Origin: Platerodrilus igneus
Taxonomy: Eukaryota > Arthropoda > Insecta > Coleoptera > Lycidae
Length of the DNA stretch: 64,000 nt
Direction: 5' to 3'
Assembly: GCA_036346225.1 (NCBI GenBank)
Contig: JARFIW010001369.1
Span: 3,786,001 to 3,850,000 of the forward strand
The position numbers were made by a program, and so were the translations under genes. The stretch's first letter is position 1, and the number at the start of each line of letters is the position of its first letter. Of this stretch, positions 23,081-35,567 are shown one piece after another. The notes beneath the pieces were generated by a model. It made no database searches. It worked only from the letters and a program-made list of their open reading frames with translations, and was not told the DNA's origin.

Positions 23081-23533
23081 GTCAGTAATTTATCCATCTT
23101 GGGACTAGTTGGATGGGTACCTCCATGATTTCTATTCTGAGCTAGACTACCATCTCTCTGAAACTCCTACAGCCTACATCTTTCACTATCTGTGTGCAGT
23201 AGTCTAATCTAGGTCTACCTCTTCTTCCCTTTTTTCTTACCTCTGCTTCTAATATATTCCGCACTATTCTCCAATGCCGTAGTATGTGGCCTATCATCTA
23301 TCTCTCCTATTTTTTACCATTTTCCACATATTTCTTTCTTCCCCTACCATTTTTAGTACCTCTTCGTTCTTAACTTTGTCTGTTCAAGATATCTTCATCA
23401 TATGTCTGTAGCACCCCATTTCGAAGGCTTCTCTACCTTTTCTTGTCGGTTTCTCCTACTGTTCAGATTTCACAGCCGTACAGTGCTGTGCTCCACACAT
23501 ATGTTTTAAGCAATCTTTTTCTTGTTTCTAGAT

Positions 23534-24420
23534 TTATTGTATTTGAACACAGTACTTGCTTTTTCTTGTTAATGTAGCATGACCTTGTGCTAATTTTTGT
23601 TTTATATCTTTTGTGCTTTTCCCATCTTGCGTAATTTGGCTTCCTAGGTAGCAGAAATCCTTAACCTCTTGCAAGTTCGTATTACATATTTGTATCCTTG
23701 TTTTTGATTTATTTTCCCCTCCTTTGCATACTAGTACTTTAGTTTTAGTTTTGTTAAATTTCATACCGTATCTCTCTGTTACAACCGTTTCCATTTCATT
23801 AAGAGCAGCTTCTAACTCTTCCTTGCTAGCTGATAATACCGCTATATCATCTGCAAATCCAAGCATATCAATTTTTTGTCCCTGCATACTAATTCCAAAT
23901 GTCTTCCTGCATTTGACAGTATTCATTGCCTCTTCAATGTACAGGTTAAAAATTAATGGGAATAGGGCACATCCTTGTCTCACCCCTTTCCTAATGTTTA
24001 CTTCTCTACATTGCCGCTCTAATTCTGTTACTACTGTTGGCTCTTTGTACAAGCTATGTACTATTCGTCGATCCCTAAAACTCATTCCAATCTTTTTGAG
24101 TATTTCGAACATTTTTCTCCATTTTACATTGTCGAGTGCTTTTTCCAGATCTACAAACCCTATATACACGCTTTCCCCTTTTTCTATTGTTTTCACCATT
24201 ATCACTTTCAGAGCTAAAATAGTCTCCCGTGTTCACCTATTTGGCCTAAACCAAAATTGGTCTTCTCCTAGTATTTCTTCAGCTCGTTTTTCCATTCGTC
24301 TTTGTACATTTCTAGTTAATATTTTTGACACGTGTGCTGTCAAACTTATTGTTCGAAAATTTTCACATCAATCCACGCCTTTCTTTTTTGGTATAGTCAG
24401 TTTGAAATCTTTGGGTATCT
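23534..24420 (-). pseudogene. Reverse transcriptase domain of the RTE-like element
   Basis: Copies element RNA at the nicked target. The intact frame 24205-23534 (223 codons) shows FVDLEKALDNVKW (motif A, first catalytic Asp), KGVRQGCALFPLIFNLYIEE (motif B), MLGFADDIAVL (motif C, catalytic DD), then MKFNKTKTKVLV and VKDFCYLGSQITQDG (thumb region, typical of this family). Upstream sequence to 24420, with a FGLNQN-like segment, is in shifted frames. The two catalytic aspartates of motif C and the Asp of motif A are kept, so the core decayed late, but the protein is broken on both sides. Downstream, the 'TYVWSTALYGCE' segment lies in another frame at about 23500. Confidence 0.9.
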
Positions 24421-25480
24421 AGCCGGTCTCATGCATATAGCTTACAAGTTGGAAGAGACGTTCTGTTACTGCTTGTCCAGCGGCTTTTAGAGTTTCTGCT
24501 TGCAACTTATCTGTACCCGACGCCTTACCATTTTTCAGACCCTTCCATGCTAATTCAAACTCATCTCTAAGTATAGGATATCCCAAGTCATCATTTTCAA
24601 TGTCACATTCCTGTTCTAATGCAGTTAGTTCCTCTCCTGCATATAAATTCCCTATATATTCTTGCCATCTACCCACTTTCTCTACATTTTCTATAATGAC
24701 GTTTCCTCCCGCTTCCTTTATATTTTTGCTATACGGTTTTATATCCCTAAAATTCATTCTAATTAGTTTGTATGCTTCATCTGTCTTTCCTACGTCCATC
24801 TTAGTTTGTACCTCTTTGCACTTTTCATCAATCCATTTTATGTCTTTGTATCTCTGTTTTCCTGTTTCGTCTGATTTATTTTGGTATCTTCGTGTTTCTT
24901 CTATTAAATTCAGGATATCATTTGTTATCCATGGTTTCTTATTTTCTTTTTGTGTATACCCCAGAATATCTTTGGCCGCCATTTGTAGGCTGGATTTAAT
25001 GTTAATCCATTCTGTTTCTACTTCCTTAGTATCAGATATTTTCCCGATATCTTTGAGTAATTCATTTGACTTTTTTTTAATCTTTCTTGAATATTTTTAT
25101 TTTTTAGTTTCTCGAAGTCCAAGTGCCTTTTTCCGTTTCATTTTTTCAAATTACTATGTTGTGGTCAGTGTCTATATCTGCTTCTGGGTAGCTTCTACAG
25201 CCTTTTACTTGATTCCTAAACCGTTGTCTAACAAGAATGTAATCTATTTGATATCTTCCTATATCTCCTGGCATCTTCCACGTATATCGTCTTCTGGCAT
25301 GATGTTGAAATAATGTGTTTGTGATGATTAAATTGTTCATGTCGCAAAATTCTACCAGCCTATTTCCCCGGTCGTTTCACGTTCCTAAACCAAATAAACC
25401 TACTACCGCTCCTTCCCTAACCTCACATACCACTGCATTAAAATCCCCGTAATTATTATATTTTCATGTCCTTGGTAAAA
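24419..25480 (-). pseudogene. Endonuclease C-terminus and linker of the RTE-like element
   Basis: On the minus strand, a GDFNA motif (about 25455) and NRLVEFCDMNNLIITNTLFQ lead into TWKMPGDIGRYQIDYILVRQ and YPEADIDTDHNIVI (to about 25146). These are the conserved GDFN, QIDY and DH blocks of AP-endonucleases in non-LTR elements. The linker frame 24982-24419 (187 codons) contains KPWITNDILNLIEETRRYQN, a W(Q)EYIGNLYAGEE motif and LKNGKASGTDKLQAETLKAA, the start of the reverse transcriptase fingers. A frameshift lies near 25075. Confidence 0.85.
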
Positions 25481-25872
25481 CATAATTCCGAACTATAATT
25501 GACTAATCAAACTAACCAAGTTCGGTACCTAATTACTCAAAGGTTTACTGTATCTACGCAAGTTTGCAGGTTATCTCTTTCAATGCTCTTCGAGAAGTTA
25601 TAATCTATCCTTTTTTCATAAAACGAACTCAAAATTATCTTCGGCAGAACTCGGAAAAATGATTTTAGACTGCTAATTGAAATTACTTTGGTTTTTCTCC
25701 AACTACCATATGTAAAATTGTCTTTATAAAACATTAACCTGAATAAAAGATGAGCTTTGCTATTTCGCAAATCGGCCTAATTTAGAGTGTGAACATTCTT
25801 CGCCTCAGGTCGATTATGTCAAAGGCGTTAACGTTATGCATTATTAATAAAAACAATAAAACTGCAATAATT
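25481..25872. other. Unassigned stretch
   Basis: No supported feature between the truncated LINE and repeat D copy 2. Confidence 0.4.
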
Positions 25873-26105
25873 TAGAATACAAAATAATTATATCATTTCT
25901 AACCTTAAAACTACCATAATAAATTGGACAACCTTCGAGTATGAATAATGTGGCAAACTAAAATAATACTTCCTTAGATCAAAAATACATGTAAACTAGA
26001 AATTATATTTCTTAAAAAAAGTAACCCTAACCTTATTGGTAGGATATACCAACGTAGAAACTATAAAAACGAAATATGATTATAAACATTTGAAAGAAAT
26101 GTTAC
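25873..26105. repeat. Dispersed repeat D, copy 2
   Basis: Same orientation as 56-298, with roughly four of five bases matching by eye. Landmarks are 'tatcatttctaacct', 'aaattggacaacctt', 'cttccttagatca' and 'aattatatttcttaaa'. Confidence 0.75.
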
Positions 26106-26743
26106 ACTCTACAATTTTTTATAATTGAAAATAGTGTATAGGCGCCAAGTTAATTCAAGTTATCTAGGAGTAAGGAATTTTCAGATAGGACTAACGAAAT
26201 AGTTTCAGATGCGACGCAATTAGCTAGTACATAACAATTTACTTACCGGAAATTGTCCGGCACTGGAGAAACGCATTTGCACAAGCAAAAAGATTGATCT
26301 TACGCTAAACACGTGTACGCCCTAGAACACTAATTGGAAAGTAATACCACAGCTTACTCCGCGGACTTTCCTTTGTGGTAGCGTGTTGAAAACTGGTTTC
26401 TCGTATCCATGGGGTGGTGCGTTTTTGCGGGAAGGAACAAAAGATAAGGTTACAAGTATGAAACAGAATACATTTTGCAAATAAAAAATAAGTCGTATTG
26501 GAAAAACACAGTTGATCTTTGCCTAGTGTTTGTAACGCCGTCTACAATGAAACTGACACCAAAATTTTGTTTCCCCCTTTAATTTAAATAACTTTTATTT
26601 AAAATTGTTTTTGCTTTATGTGTATAATGTTAGAAATATTTGAATAAGTGTCCCTAGATCATTTAGAACAGATCGTTATGAACACATACGCTCACGAATG
26701 CACCGCACAGGAAAATCAATAAGAGCAATTCAACGCGATTTAA
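26106..26743. other. Unassigned stretch
   Basis: No supported feature. The last 60 bases could encode the N-terminus of the transposase relic at 27115, but I cannot confirm it. Confidence 0.4.
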
Positions 26744-27038
26744 CGACTCCGTAGCGTAGTTGGTATGTGTGTGACTACTACGCCCAAAGTCCCGGGTTCG
26801 AATCCCGACACGGTCCGATTGAAAAATGTTAGGCGAGCAGTATTCATAAAAATACACCCTCGTTCGGATGAGAGATAAAATGGAGGTCCCGTGTGTGTGT
26901 TGTCACGCACGTTAAAGATCCCTACCTTGCTTGGAACAGCAAAGGTTCGGCAAAATTCCAAATTTTCCAGGTAAAAAAAAACTCGCTTCCTGGCCAATGT
27001 AGTACCTTCGGGTGGAACATTGGAAAATCACATGTAAG
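26744..27038 (+). mobile_element. tRNA-derived SINE, copy 1
   Basis: About 295 bases sharing their full length with 45765-46063 and 51494-51793. The 5' part is tRNA-like, with an A-box-like 'tagcgtagttggt' and a B box 'gggttcgaatcc' (26794). The centre contains 'acgttaaagatccctacctt'. The 3' part contains 'ctggccaatgtagtacct' and 'aacattggaaaatcac'. It would be transcribed by RNA polymerase III and mobilised by a partner LINE. No clear target duplication is seen here. Confidence 0.9.
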
Positions 27039-27114
27039 GTAAAAAAAGTCTCCTTGACTGGTTATGAAAAAAAAAGCATAATCATCAACACATTAAGAAA
27101 ATTGTGGGGAAAAG

Positions 27115-27900
27115 GATGCAGCGTCAGTCAAATGTTCATAAAGAAACCAAATCATAAGCGATCATAGAAATTGAAATTTTCTGCTCGATATTACAAAGAC
27201 ACGTGGAGTTTAAGGCATTTAAACCTTGGTATATAAATGAGTTGGACGCCATTGATATGCAACACCATGGGGCTTGTGGACGAGTTTTCGATGTTTTCGA
27301 GCACTTCCTTCAAGGCGAAAAGTGTTTTTCTCTGTCAGTATCGAGAATATACCGCAGCGCAATAATCGAAAAACGTTTATTTCTGACGCAAATTTTTTTT
27401 AGGAACCCGAAACAACCTACCACAGGTCATGATGTGGGTGTCTTATCATCGACATATAAGGACAATATTTTTATAACGGTGCTCTGAATTAGTAACGTTT
27501 CTGGACATGCTACGTGATTGATTTAATATGTAGCTGCAAGAAATGAAACTGCTCGGTCGGGTATGGTTCCGGCAGGATAAAGCACCGGCCCAATATGCTA
27601 TTGTCGTCAGAAATTATTTCATTGAGGCTTCTGCCTACTGATTGCAGTTCAGAAGTAGCTACACCGAAATCCAGATTCTGGGGATACGTTACCCAGAAGA
27701 TGGCTAGCACACATTGTGAAAACGTTGACGAGCGTAGGCTGCTCTTCAGCATGCATCTACTGCTCCTACTACAGCAATGTAGAGGAGAATATCACATCGT
27801 ACATGCAGGAGAGTTACACTGTTCTGAAAATGATGATGTACGCACAGACAATCGTCATATTAAGGTACGGAATGAATACAGGTAAAGCACATAGGGAGCA
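27115..27900 (+). pseudogene. Decayed Tc1/mariner-type transposase relic
   Basis: Fragments of a second DDE/D transposase lineage related to the one at 19036. Around 27545-27610 the plus strand reads LLGRVWFRQDKAPAQYAIVV then RNYFIEAS, matching the 'QDGAPAHY' second-catalytic-Asp block with Gly replaced by Lys. The SPDLxPLD block expected about 40 residues later is unreadable. FWGYVTQKMASTHCENVDE near 27680-27735 matches the segment after the third Asp. The frame at 27203-27487 probably encodes the region before it but is too diverged for motif calls. No terminal repeats were found. SINE copy 1 lies just upstream and may interrupt the same element. Confidence 0.55.
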
Positions 27901-27929
27901 TGTAACGCTAATGCGTTAATTAAGCATAC

Positions 27930-30278
27930 ATTTGTAAATAGAAAAGCATCTATTTATTTAAATTAGTGAAAGGAGCTTTGTCGCGAAAATAACCGTAAAA
28001 TTCAATAGAAGTTTGTACAGTTTACGGTTTATAAGGGATTATTCGATTAAAATATTGTAGTATAATACCGAAGTAAACAGGGACAGTAATCAGGACATCA
28101 TTTTACAACCAGCAGGGACTTCACATGTTGAATAAATATCATACTACAAAAACTCCGACATATTTTTCCATTAACAATCATCCTACAAACGTGGATTCGT
28201 AAATATTCTGACGCATTGCAAAGAAGCGCAATCATTGTAATTTACTCAAACCGACAGAATGCCATAAAATAGTATAAAATTTAAAACGTTTTGACCAATC
28301 CAAAGACATATTGTCAATATTAAACAGCAATTGCGGGAATACACAATATTCTCACGCACCTAAAAAACCCTCGTCTTCAACCACAAGTTCAGTTCAAATA
28401 ATACAAACTGTGTGAACAGAGGGAATTGGCAATTGGAAAATACCCTAAAATTACATAACTTATAAATACCGCCCTAGCATAATAGAAGGGGATATTACGA
28501 TTCATTTAAATTTTTCAACACAAGCAATTTATTTTTAGCGACAAGCACAATCAGATGTATATAACCTCTTTACAGTAATTCGTGTAACGGTAACTTGAAT
28601 TCAGGTTTGTAAGAATCAAACCCCCGTTACATTGTGAAAGCATCTGTGGTGAATACGGAAGTTGGATATATGGATTACATAAACCTAAATTTGTCCTGCA
28701 CTGACAGGGTTGTTTGAACCTTGTATTCATGCCACAATAGAGTTTTTACTTCGTACCTGCTACATATTATTTACATATAATTTATTTGTTCAGACTTTTA
28801 CGTTCCTGCACGCTTAGTTAAGAGCGTAATATAATTGAAATAAGCACCTCAATTGTATACGCATAAATTTACATATACCAATCAAATTTGTTGGATAATT
28901 ATATCGGAATAAATTTAAGACGTTCCTTTTCTTTTAGATACACGCAATTGGCAATATGGGTAAAACTTTATTTGTCTTGGTTGTGATTGTATAATACTAT
29001 GAACTTAATGTTTGCCAATATAGGTTAGGTGAAAGTCTTACAGTTTTATTATTGTTTGTGCTTAGTTTAAATTAGCAGGTGAAAGGTAAGCGTACACAGG
29101 ATTATCAACCTGCGTGGTAGAAATAACCATTTAGCCGTCTCTTACACCAGCCATTGTCTAACCGACTCCAAAATGCAGGTGGATTGATGCTCAATATTTT
29201 ATTAGACAGCAGTTCAAGGACTTTTCCAGGTAGGTGAAAGTGTTAAATTTTGCATACTTCTAAAAGATTTGCAATTGTTTTCGTAGAGTTCACTCCTCGC
29301 CACTGTAACCAAGCTGGTGCACTATTACTGTTACGTCTCTGCGGTAGAATAAATTTAATTCAGGTCATTAAAGTCAATTTAACACGTAACAGGTATTGAG
29401 ATTTTGTGTTAACCTGTACATAATACTGAAACACTATGTATTATCGGAACACATTTCTGCTTTTGCACGAGTTTCTAGATAGTTAAATACAATAGAAACA
29501 AAGTTCTATGGAATTATAGCAACACAATATAGTTCTTAGTGAAAAATATTTAACCAAATAATTTTTATAAAATTTTAACAGCAAAGATGTAATTCTTAGC
29601 TTTATAGAAATTATATTATTACGACCTCATAAAATGTTCACCCCATAAGATATAAGTACTGAACAAGGAACATTTAACTGTATTATAAATTCAATTCCCA
29701 CATATTTACTTATAAATATATATGGTGAATATATGATTATCCTAGAATGAATAATAAATGTCGAGAAACTAATGTAAAGTGCACACACGGCCATTCAAGT
29801 ATTTTACAGGGCATAATATTACTATAAAAAAAGAAAACCTGTTAGTGCTATTAGACGATTGAGCCCAAGATTTGTTTATTTTATGCGCTATTAATGATAT
29901 TTACTCACGCTTTGTTTGCTGGTAATAAGAATTCAAGAAGTAAAGCCATCAGCGTACCTAAAACAAAAGAAGAATAATTAAAATTTATAAAATACTTTTT
30001 TAAGGAACAGTAATGTGCGCAAAGTAGATCGAATTAAAAATTTTGCTGGTTTTAAAAATCAACTTCTGGTAATAACATTGGTAAATACAATTTTCATACA
30101 AAATAAGTTATGTCGTATGAAAGTTGTAGGAAGACTGCGCATACTAAATGTAGTCTTGGTGTTCCCCGACAACGTTTTAGGGGGAATAACGCTTAGTATC
30201 GTGTTGTTTTGTAGTAAAGACGGTTCACACGGTTCGCAAAAGATATAGGTTATTTTCACAGCTAATCAGGGCGGTGCA
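27930..30278. other. Unassigned AT-rich stretch
   Basis: About 2.3 kb without a gene, repeat or motif that I can support. Frames at 30015-30259 overlap on both strands and have no known domain. Confidence 0.45.
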
Positions 30279-31479
30279 TTAGGAGTGGTAGTTTAAAATT
30301 TGGAGAGTCGGCCGCGATGCTGATTCATGTCGAACAATTCTATCTTTTACTACTTGTGCGGTAGTGCATTATAAACTAAGTAGTGGAGTGCTTTCCTGTC
30401 GATTCCTTATCTATTCCGAGAAATTATCGCACCTTGTCTAGTTTCTGGTATGTAGGATGCATTAGGAGACTCCGCTCCATCATCTACACAACCGTGCACA
30501 AGTGGGTGACGGAATTTAAACGTGGTCGTGAGAGCCTAGAAGATGACCCGCGCAGCGGACGACCAAAAACTGCCAACACGCCTGAAATCGTCCAAAAAGT
30601 TACGCAGGATCGTCGATTAAAGGTCTTCGAAATTGCTAAGAATGCAGGTATTTCAGATGAAAAAGCATTTCATATCTTAACTGCGGAATTAGGTATGAAA
30701 AAGCTTTTGGCAAGATGGGTGCCGCACATATTGACAATTGATCAAAATCTTCAGAGGAAGAGAATTTGCCAACAGAGTTTAGACCGCCTTAACTCCAATA
30801 AAACCTATTTCGTCCGACAGTTTGTTACGACAGATGAAACGGGTTCACTATTATACCCCTGAAAGCAATCAACAATCTAAACAATGGAGACATAGGGGAT
30901 CTCCACCACCAAAGAAAGCAATATCCGTAAAGTCGACTGGAAAAGTTATGGCATCAGTTTTTTGGGATGCTAAAGATGTCCTACTAATTGACTATCTTCC
31001 CAAGGTCCAAACAATAAATGGAATGAATATTACGCTAAACTTCTAGGCCAACTGGATAAAAATATTAGTGAAAAAAGACCTGCATTGCGTAAGAAGAAGA
31101 TCATTTTCCATCAGGATAATGCACGTCCACATACAAGTGCAGTAGCAACGCAAAAATTGAATGATCTGAAGTACGATCTGTTGCAACATCCACCTTATTC
31201 GCCTGATTTGACTCCTTCTGACTTCCACCTATTTCCACGACTAAAAGTTTTCCTTGGAGGAAAACCATTTTCCACGGACGAAGAAGTAAACGCAGCTGTC
31301 GACGACTATTTTAGAGGCCTTGAAGAATCGCACTTTCGTGATGGTATAATGGGTTTGGAACATCGCTGGATGAAGTGAATTCAACTTGACGGAGATTATG
31401 TTGAAAAATAAACTATATTTTAAAAACGAATTTTTTCATTTTCCCCTTCGTTTCGAGAACTTTTCAAACCATCCTCGTA
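30279..31479 (+). mobile_element. mariner transposon (DD34D type)
   Basis: About 1.2 kb, the usual mariner length. The right end reads 'gaacttttcaaaccatcctc' then 'gta' (31457-31479), which on the minus strand is the common mariner terminal repeat beginning TACGAGGATGGTTTGAAAAG. A diverged left repeat is visible at about 30279-30312 ('aggagtggtagtttaaaatt' then 'ggccg'). The enclosed transposase has frameshifts, so the copy is dead. Confidence 0.85.
30383..31378 (+). pseudogene. mariner transposase, frameshifted
   Basis: A cut-and-paste transposase acting on TA targets. Frame 1 (to 30861) has the helix-turn-helix linker TTVHKWVTEFKRGRESLEDD then PRSGRP, a second helix block (VFEIAKNAGISDEKAFHIL), the LARWVPHIL segment before the catalytic core (canonical WVPHxL), and the first catalytic Asp in VTTDETG. 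Frame 2 (30860-31046) covers the middle. Frame 3 (31047-31378) has HQDNARPHTSA (second Asp) and YSPDLTPSDFHLFPRLK (third Asp). Counting from HQD to PSD gives 34 intervening residues, the DD34D signature. The N-terminus before about 30440 is degraded. All three catalytic Asp survive. At least two frameshifts and the lack of a single frame make it a pseudogene. Confidence 0.92.
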
Positions 31480-32449
31480 CTACTAAAAATTTGACGTGCT
31501 CTAAGCAGGCAATAAGTTGCTGGCCATGAGGCTATTTCGCAAAATTGAAGCTTTGTAAGTAATTTTATGCTAAACACGTAGATATCTGATCGAGAATAAT
31601 AAGCTATTACAAATCTCTTTTATAACCCAAAGTGAAAATTGTATGCTTCGTTCGATTAGACAGTAAATCGAATGTCTCTCCAACCAAAAACGACATGTGA
31701 AATTTATAAAAAATTCAAATCATTAACTAGAAAGGTAAACCAAATGCCATACATTAACGAATAAAGGTTCGTCTACGTCAGCACTACTTTTGAGACCACT
31801 GTGTTTTAAAGCTACGAAGTGTGTATTGTGGTGCATGTTACAACACTGCATTCTCATTTTAAAATAACGTATAATAACTTGGTAAATCATAATAAAATAC
31901 TACACTTCACAAAAATTGCAAGAATTCAATTTTTATCTTGGACAGGGTCATTAGCGGAGCGCGTGGTTTTAAGACACAACAATTAAGCTAATTTTTAACA
32001 AAAACTTTTATTACATTTACTACATAAAGCACACTATCAAATAAATTCAACTTGGGCAGCGTAGACACCAATCCTCGTGGAAGAGTACTGCTCGAGTATT
32101 GTGACGTTTCGCTACAGTTATCCATCTAATCCTAGCATAGGCAACTATCTCAAAATATACCTCCAATCGGCAGGTGACGTCTAAGGCACCTCATCAGATC
32201 ACAATTGTTGAATTTTAACATAATGGCAACAGTAGCCGTCTGTAAAGAATACAGGAACCCAAGGGCGACCAACAGGTATGTCTATCTAGACGGCCTGGAT
32301 GGCTTGGCATCATAAGATATCGGCAACACAACAGCAATAAAGAAGATACAAAGATACTAGGTTATTCTTGACCCTCATTATAGAATTCTCTGAGTAGGTA
32401 TGACCGGTCAGAACAGCTTCTACAATACATAAAAAACCATGATGATTAT
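31480..32449. other. Unassigned stretch
   Basis: No supported gene. On the minus strand, 32025-32130 contains 'gcgaaacgtcacaatactcg', which reminds me of the 3' ends of Penelope-like elements, but there is no coding support. Confidence 0.4.
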
Positions 32450-33600
32450 ATAACTTAATAACTAAAAAATCGTGTTTTAAGATAAGAATAAAGGTATTCA
32501 CTAAGTTCTGCGGCCAGAAGGGCGTTTTTCGAAAAAGTTTCATTCACGTTTTATTATACAAACCGTGTCATTTTACAATTAATATAAGAATAGTGTTCCA
32601 AGTTCTAGTGGAAAGGTGCGTTTAAATTTCATATAAACATTCTTAAAAGAAATTTATAGGCAAGTTATCACGTGAAGCCGCGTGTATCATATTTTAATTT
32701 TCATGTGGAAAGGAATTTTCATTTAATAACAAACGTACGTCAGTATTTCGTCGAAAGTGTATTCAATTAAGTTTCAAACATCAGTCGCATATTTTAAGAC
32801 GAATTTTGATTGTATTTCAATTGAAAACATTATATTTTTAAGAACTGAGGAACGTGCTTATTGACCTACGTTCTAGAACAAACAAATGCTAAAATAAAAC
32901 AAAGCGAATGACGTGAATAGCTATGAGCGACGATAAAATTCGTGAAGGCGATAAGATAATATAACACAAAAGTAAATTAAGGCTAGTTAAAGCAATCAAA
33001 TTTTAAAGCGATATCAATTATTATATAGCTCGAAGCAGTAGAACGATAAATCTCCGAATGTTGTATGACACATCTACTTCTAGAACCAAACCAAACCAAA
33101 CATGGAAACAACAACCAAATTGATCGAGAAGGCTCTTGATAACGACGTCAAAAGCTCAAATTTGTAGACATAAAGAAGCGTATTTGGAAAACAGTATATA
33201 AATTATAAGTGCATAAAGACGGTGATTAAAAGGATTTTCATTCTTGTTACATAACTTAATAGTATTTTAAGATAAGAATAATGGTATTTACTATGTTCTG
33301 TGCATAGGAGGAAGTTTTTCAACAAGCTTCTTCCACAAGGTACTCAATTGTATATCAAATACGCGTAAATGCGTAATTATTAGAAAAGATTTTCATGTTT
33401 GCAATTATTAAGGAGATCTTGTTGAAATGTTCTAAGAATTGACGTTATAGTAGAAAAGCGCATTAAATTGTCGTTTTGCGGGAAGCCGCGTGTATCATAT
33501 TTTAATTTTCATATTTTCATTTAATAACGAACCTCGACGAAAACGTATTGATTAGTTCGCAAGGAATTTAAATTTCCCTAACATAGTAACGTTGTAACGG
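32450..33600. repeat. Direct duplication, period about 790 bases (repeat complex C)
   Basis: 'ttttaagataagaataaagg' at 32474 recurs as 'ttttaagataagaataatgg' at 33263. 'agccgcgtgtatcatatttt' at 32674 recurs at 33484. A third, weaker copy of the unit's later part (32975-33170) is at about 34985-35190 ('acgataaatctgaatgttgt'). Non-coding. Family not recognised. Confidence 0.7.
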
Positions 33601-34470
33601 TAAAGTTTATATACGGTTAAGAAACGCACGGGAAGGACAATAAAACCAGCACGCATCACGATTAAAAAACAAAAGAAGTGTAGACATACCGGACTAACTA
33701 CAAACGTGGAGAGTGGGCAGATTCACGTAGACAAAAAAGTACATGCCAACGATTTTCTATTTACAATAAAAAAAATTAAATTTTCTATTTAAACAAAAAA
33801 AAGTTACATTTAAAAAAGTAATTTTACCCAATGGACAAGTTCAATAATTGTTCTACGAACTGCGCATTTCGTAGCTAACATGTACAAATCTAGTCAGCAA
33901 AAAAAAGTAATGCTGGTACTTTCGTATAAGCAAGTCCGTTAAGTAAAAAAAATATTAAATTTAGAATCATTTCTCGTAAGGATTTTAACATAATAAGAAA
34001 CATTAGCGAAGCTAAATTCAAAGCGGGTTTTAAAAACGTACTTCGTTCGTCAGCACCATGCGACTTGGCTTTATTCCTCGGTATGTAAAAAAAAGAAAAC
34101 AAGTCTGGATACTTATCTTGCAATTCATCGGAGGTGAATCAACACAGCATCGCCTCGGTAGTCAGTAACATCCACGCTGCTACCGTAATTGCAACAGCGA
34201 TCTATGTACAAAAGCATTTGGTCAACGTAAAAAAATAATTGGGCCTACATAAAAAACAAATTTGGCCTAACGTAACCATTAAACCTATGTCGAAGAGCTA
34301 TAAAGAGAATCTACTAGTATTGATAAGCGCGAAAAGCTTACCGATGCACCCAAGATGTCTAGTACTCGTGAAAAAGAAGAACGTGCATCGCTCTTGCAGA
34401 AATAGTATTGAGCACGTAAAGAGTACACGTTATGACGGCAAAGGGCAGGATCAAAGTAAAGTGAAATTAA
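33600..34470. repeat. Repeat C, copy 1 of the long direct repeat
   Basis: About 870 bases that align in order with 37925-38760. Shared landmarks include 'cgattttctatttacaataa', 'actgcgcatttcgta/gtgcgcatttcgttt', 'atcggaggtgaatca', 'gggcctacataaaa' and 'gtgcatcgctcttg'. The open frames at 33890-34123, 34239-34502 and 34285-34602 are not conserved between copies, so they are unlikely to be genes. Confidence 0.75.
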
Positions 34471-35494
34471 GAAACGAGATGATATGCGATCCAAATACCT
34501 GAGTAACACATGTCCAAAGAACACTTTTAACGTCATTGTTATGTATGGACAGATAAAAAACAAGCGAATACGAATACAATTGTAGAACATTGCGCCATGC
34601 AAGCTTTACTACTCCTCATAAATAAAGCAAACATACTCTTTAGAAAATAAAATTTGTAGATAACCAAGTTATATTTGAAGCTGTATAATCAAACCATAAA
34701 GATAAATACTTTGGCTTAATGTAAATGCGCTAATTACATTCTACAGAGTGTTGGAAAAGTATATATTTTAATGGTATAAGGATGAGCTTTACAGAAACAA
34801 GTTGTAATCAAGGGCGTCTCCTTTAACCGGCAGTTACACAAAATATCGAAGCGGAAGCGTGAGAATATTTAAAAAGAATCCTAAATTAAATGAAAATAAT
34901 TATTAGAGTAGAATTGAACGCAACAAATTGTTCAATGATTTCCAGAATAATGAAGTACTATAATGGAATATAAAGGTAAACGACACCGTCCAATTAAGGT
35001 GAGTTAAAGCGATAAAGTCGTAAAGATAAAATACGTATAAGTGAACGGTACTACTTATACCACAGCACAAGGCTGCAAGAGCACGATAAATCTGAATGTT
35101 GTATCACCTGCCTGCGTAAACCACCAATTAGAAGGTCCAAGATCGTTCATGAAAATTCTTGATGCTTACGTAGGAAGACACGCCCATTTCTAAGATCAAT
35201 GTGACATACACAACAACTAGAGTTACCTCGAAAATAATTCTCGATGCGTGACATACCAAAGATTCGTCCTTATTAATCTAATAGAAGGCGTGAATGCGGT
35301 CAGTTGATAAATTGCTGTTCAAACGCCACCATTCTAATCTGATATCAAGCAGAATTTAGTAGTGAAGTTATTATAGAAGACAGACAAGTTTAATTGACAG
35401 TTCATTGCTACTCGGAAAGGAGTAGATAATTACAGTTTTTCAAAAATGGAATAAAGAATTAAAATTTGAGTGAAGCATATGGAAAATCAGTAGG

Positions 35495-35567
35495 TTAGCT
35501 CAGAATAGGAAACAATGAAGGTTCGCCGCTAACCAGTTCCAGGACTGAAGACCTAATGATGATAATA
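35495..35567 (+). mobile_element. Short 3' tail of the RTE-like non-LTR element
   Basis: 'ctaaccagttccaggactga' followed by 'agacctaatgatgataataa' is the reverse complement of 22083-22135, the 3' end of the minus-strand LINE. This 5'-truncated insertion confirms where that family's 3' end lies. Confidence 0.85.

Larger units (their letters stand above)
23085..25480 (-). mobile_element. RTE-like non-LTR retrotransposon, 5'-truncated, minus strand
   Basis: The longest non-LTR copy here. Minus-strand order: endonuclease C-terminal half (25480 to about 25140), linker (about 25000-24420), reverse transcriptase (24420-23530) and C-terminal region plus 3' UTR to 23085. The 5' end with the first part of the endonuclease is missing. 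Frameshifts and stops separate the domains. A truncated sibling of the same subfamily is at 62215-62996, with near-identical stretches such as 'agctacccagaagcagatat'. Confidence 0.88.

Noticed and set aside
23724..25313. Long plus-strand open frames (232 and 237 codons)
   Set aside because: They are antisense shadows of the minus-strand endonuclease/reverse transcriptase, which has clear catalytic motifs.
26744..26820. Functional tRNA gene
   Set aside because: The tRNA-like head has A and B boxes, but it continues without a break into a SINE body that recurs at two other sites. I could not fold a convincing cloverleaf.
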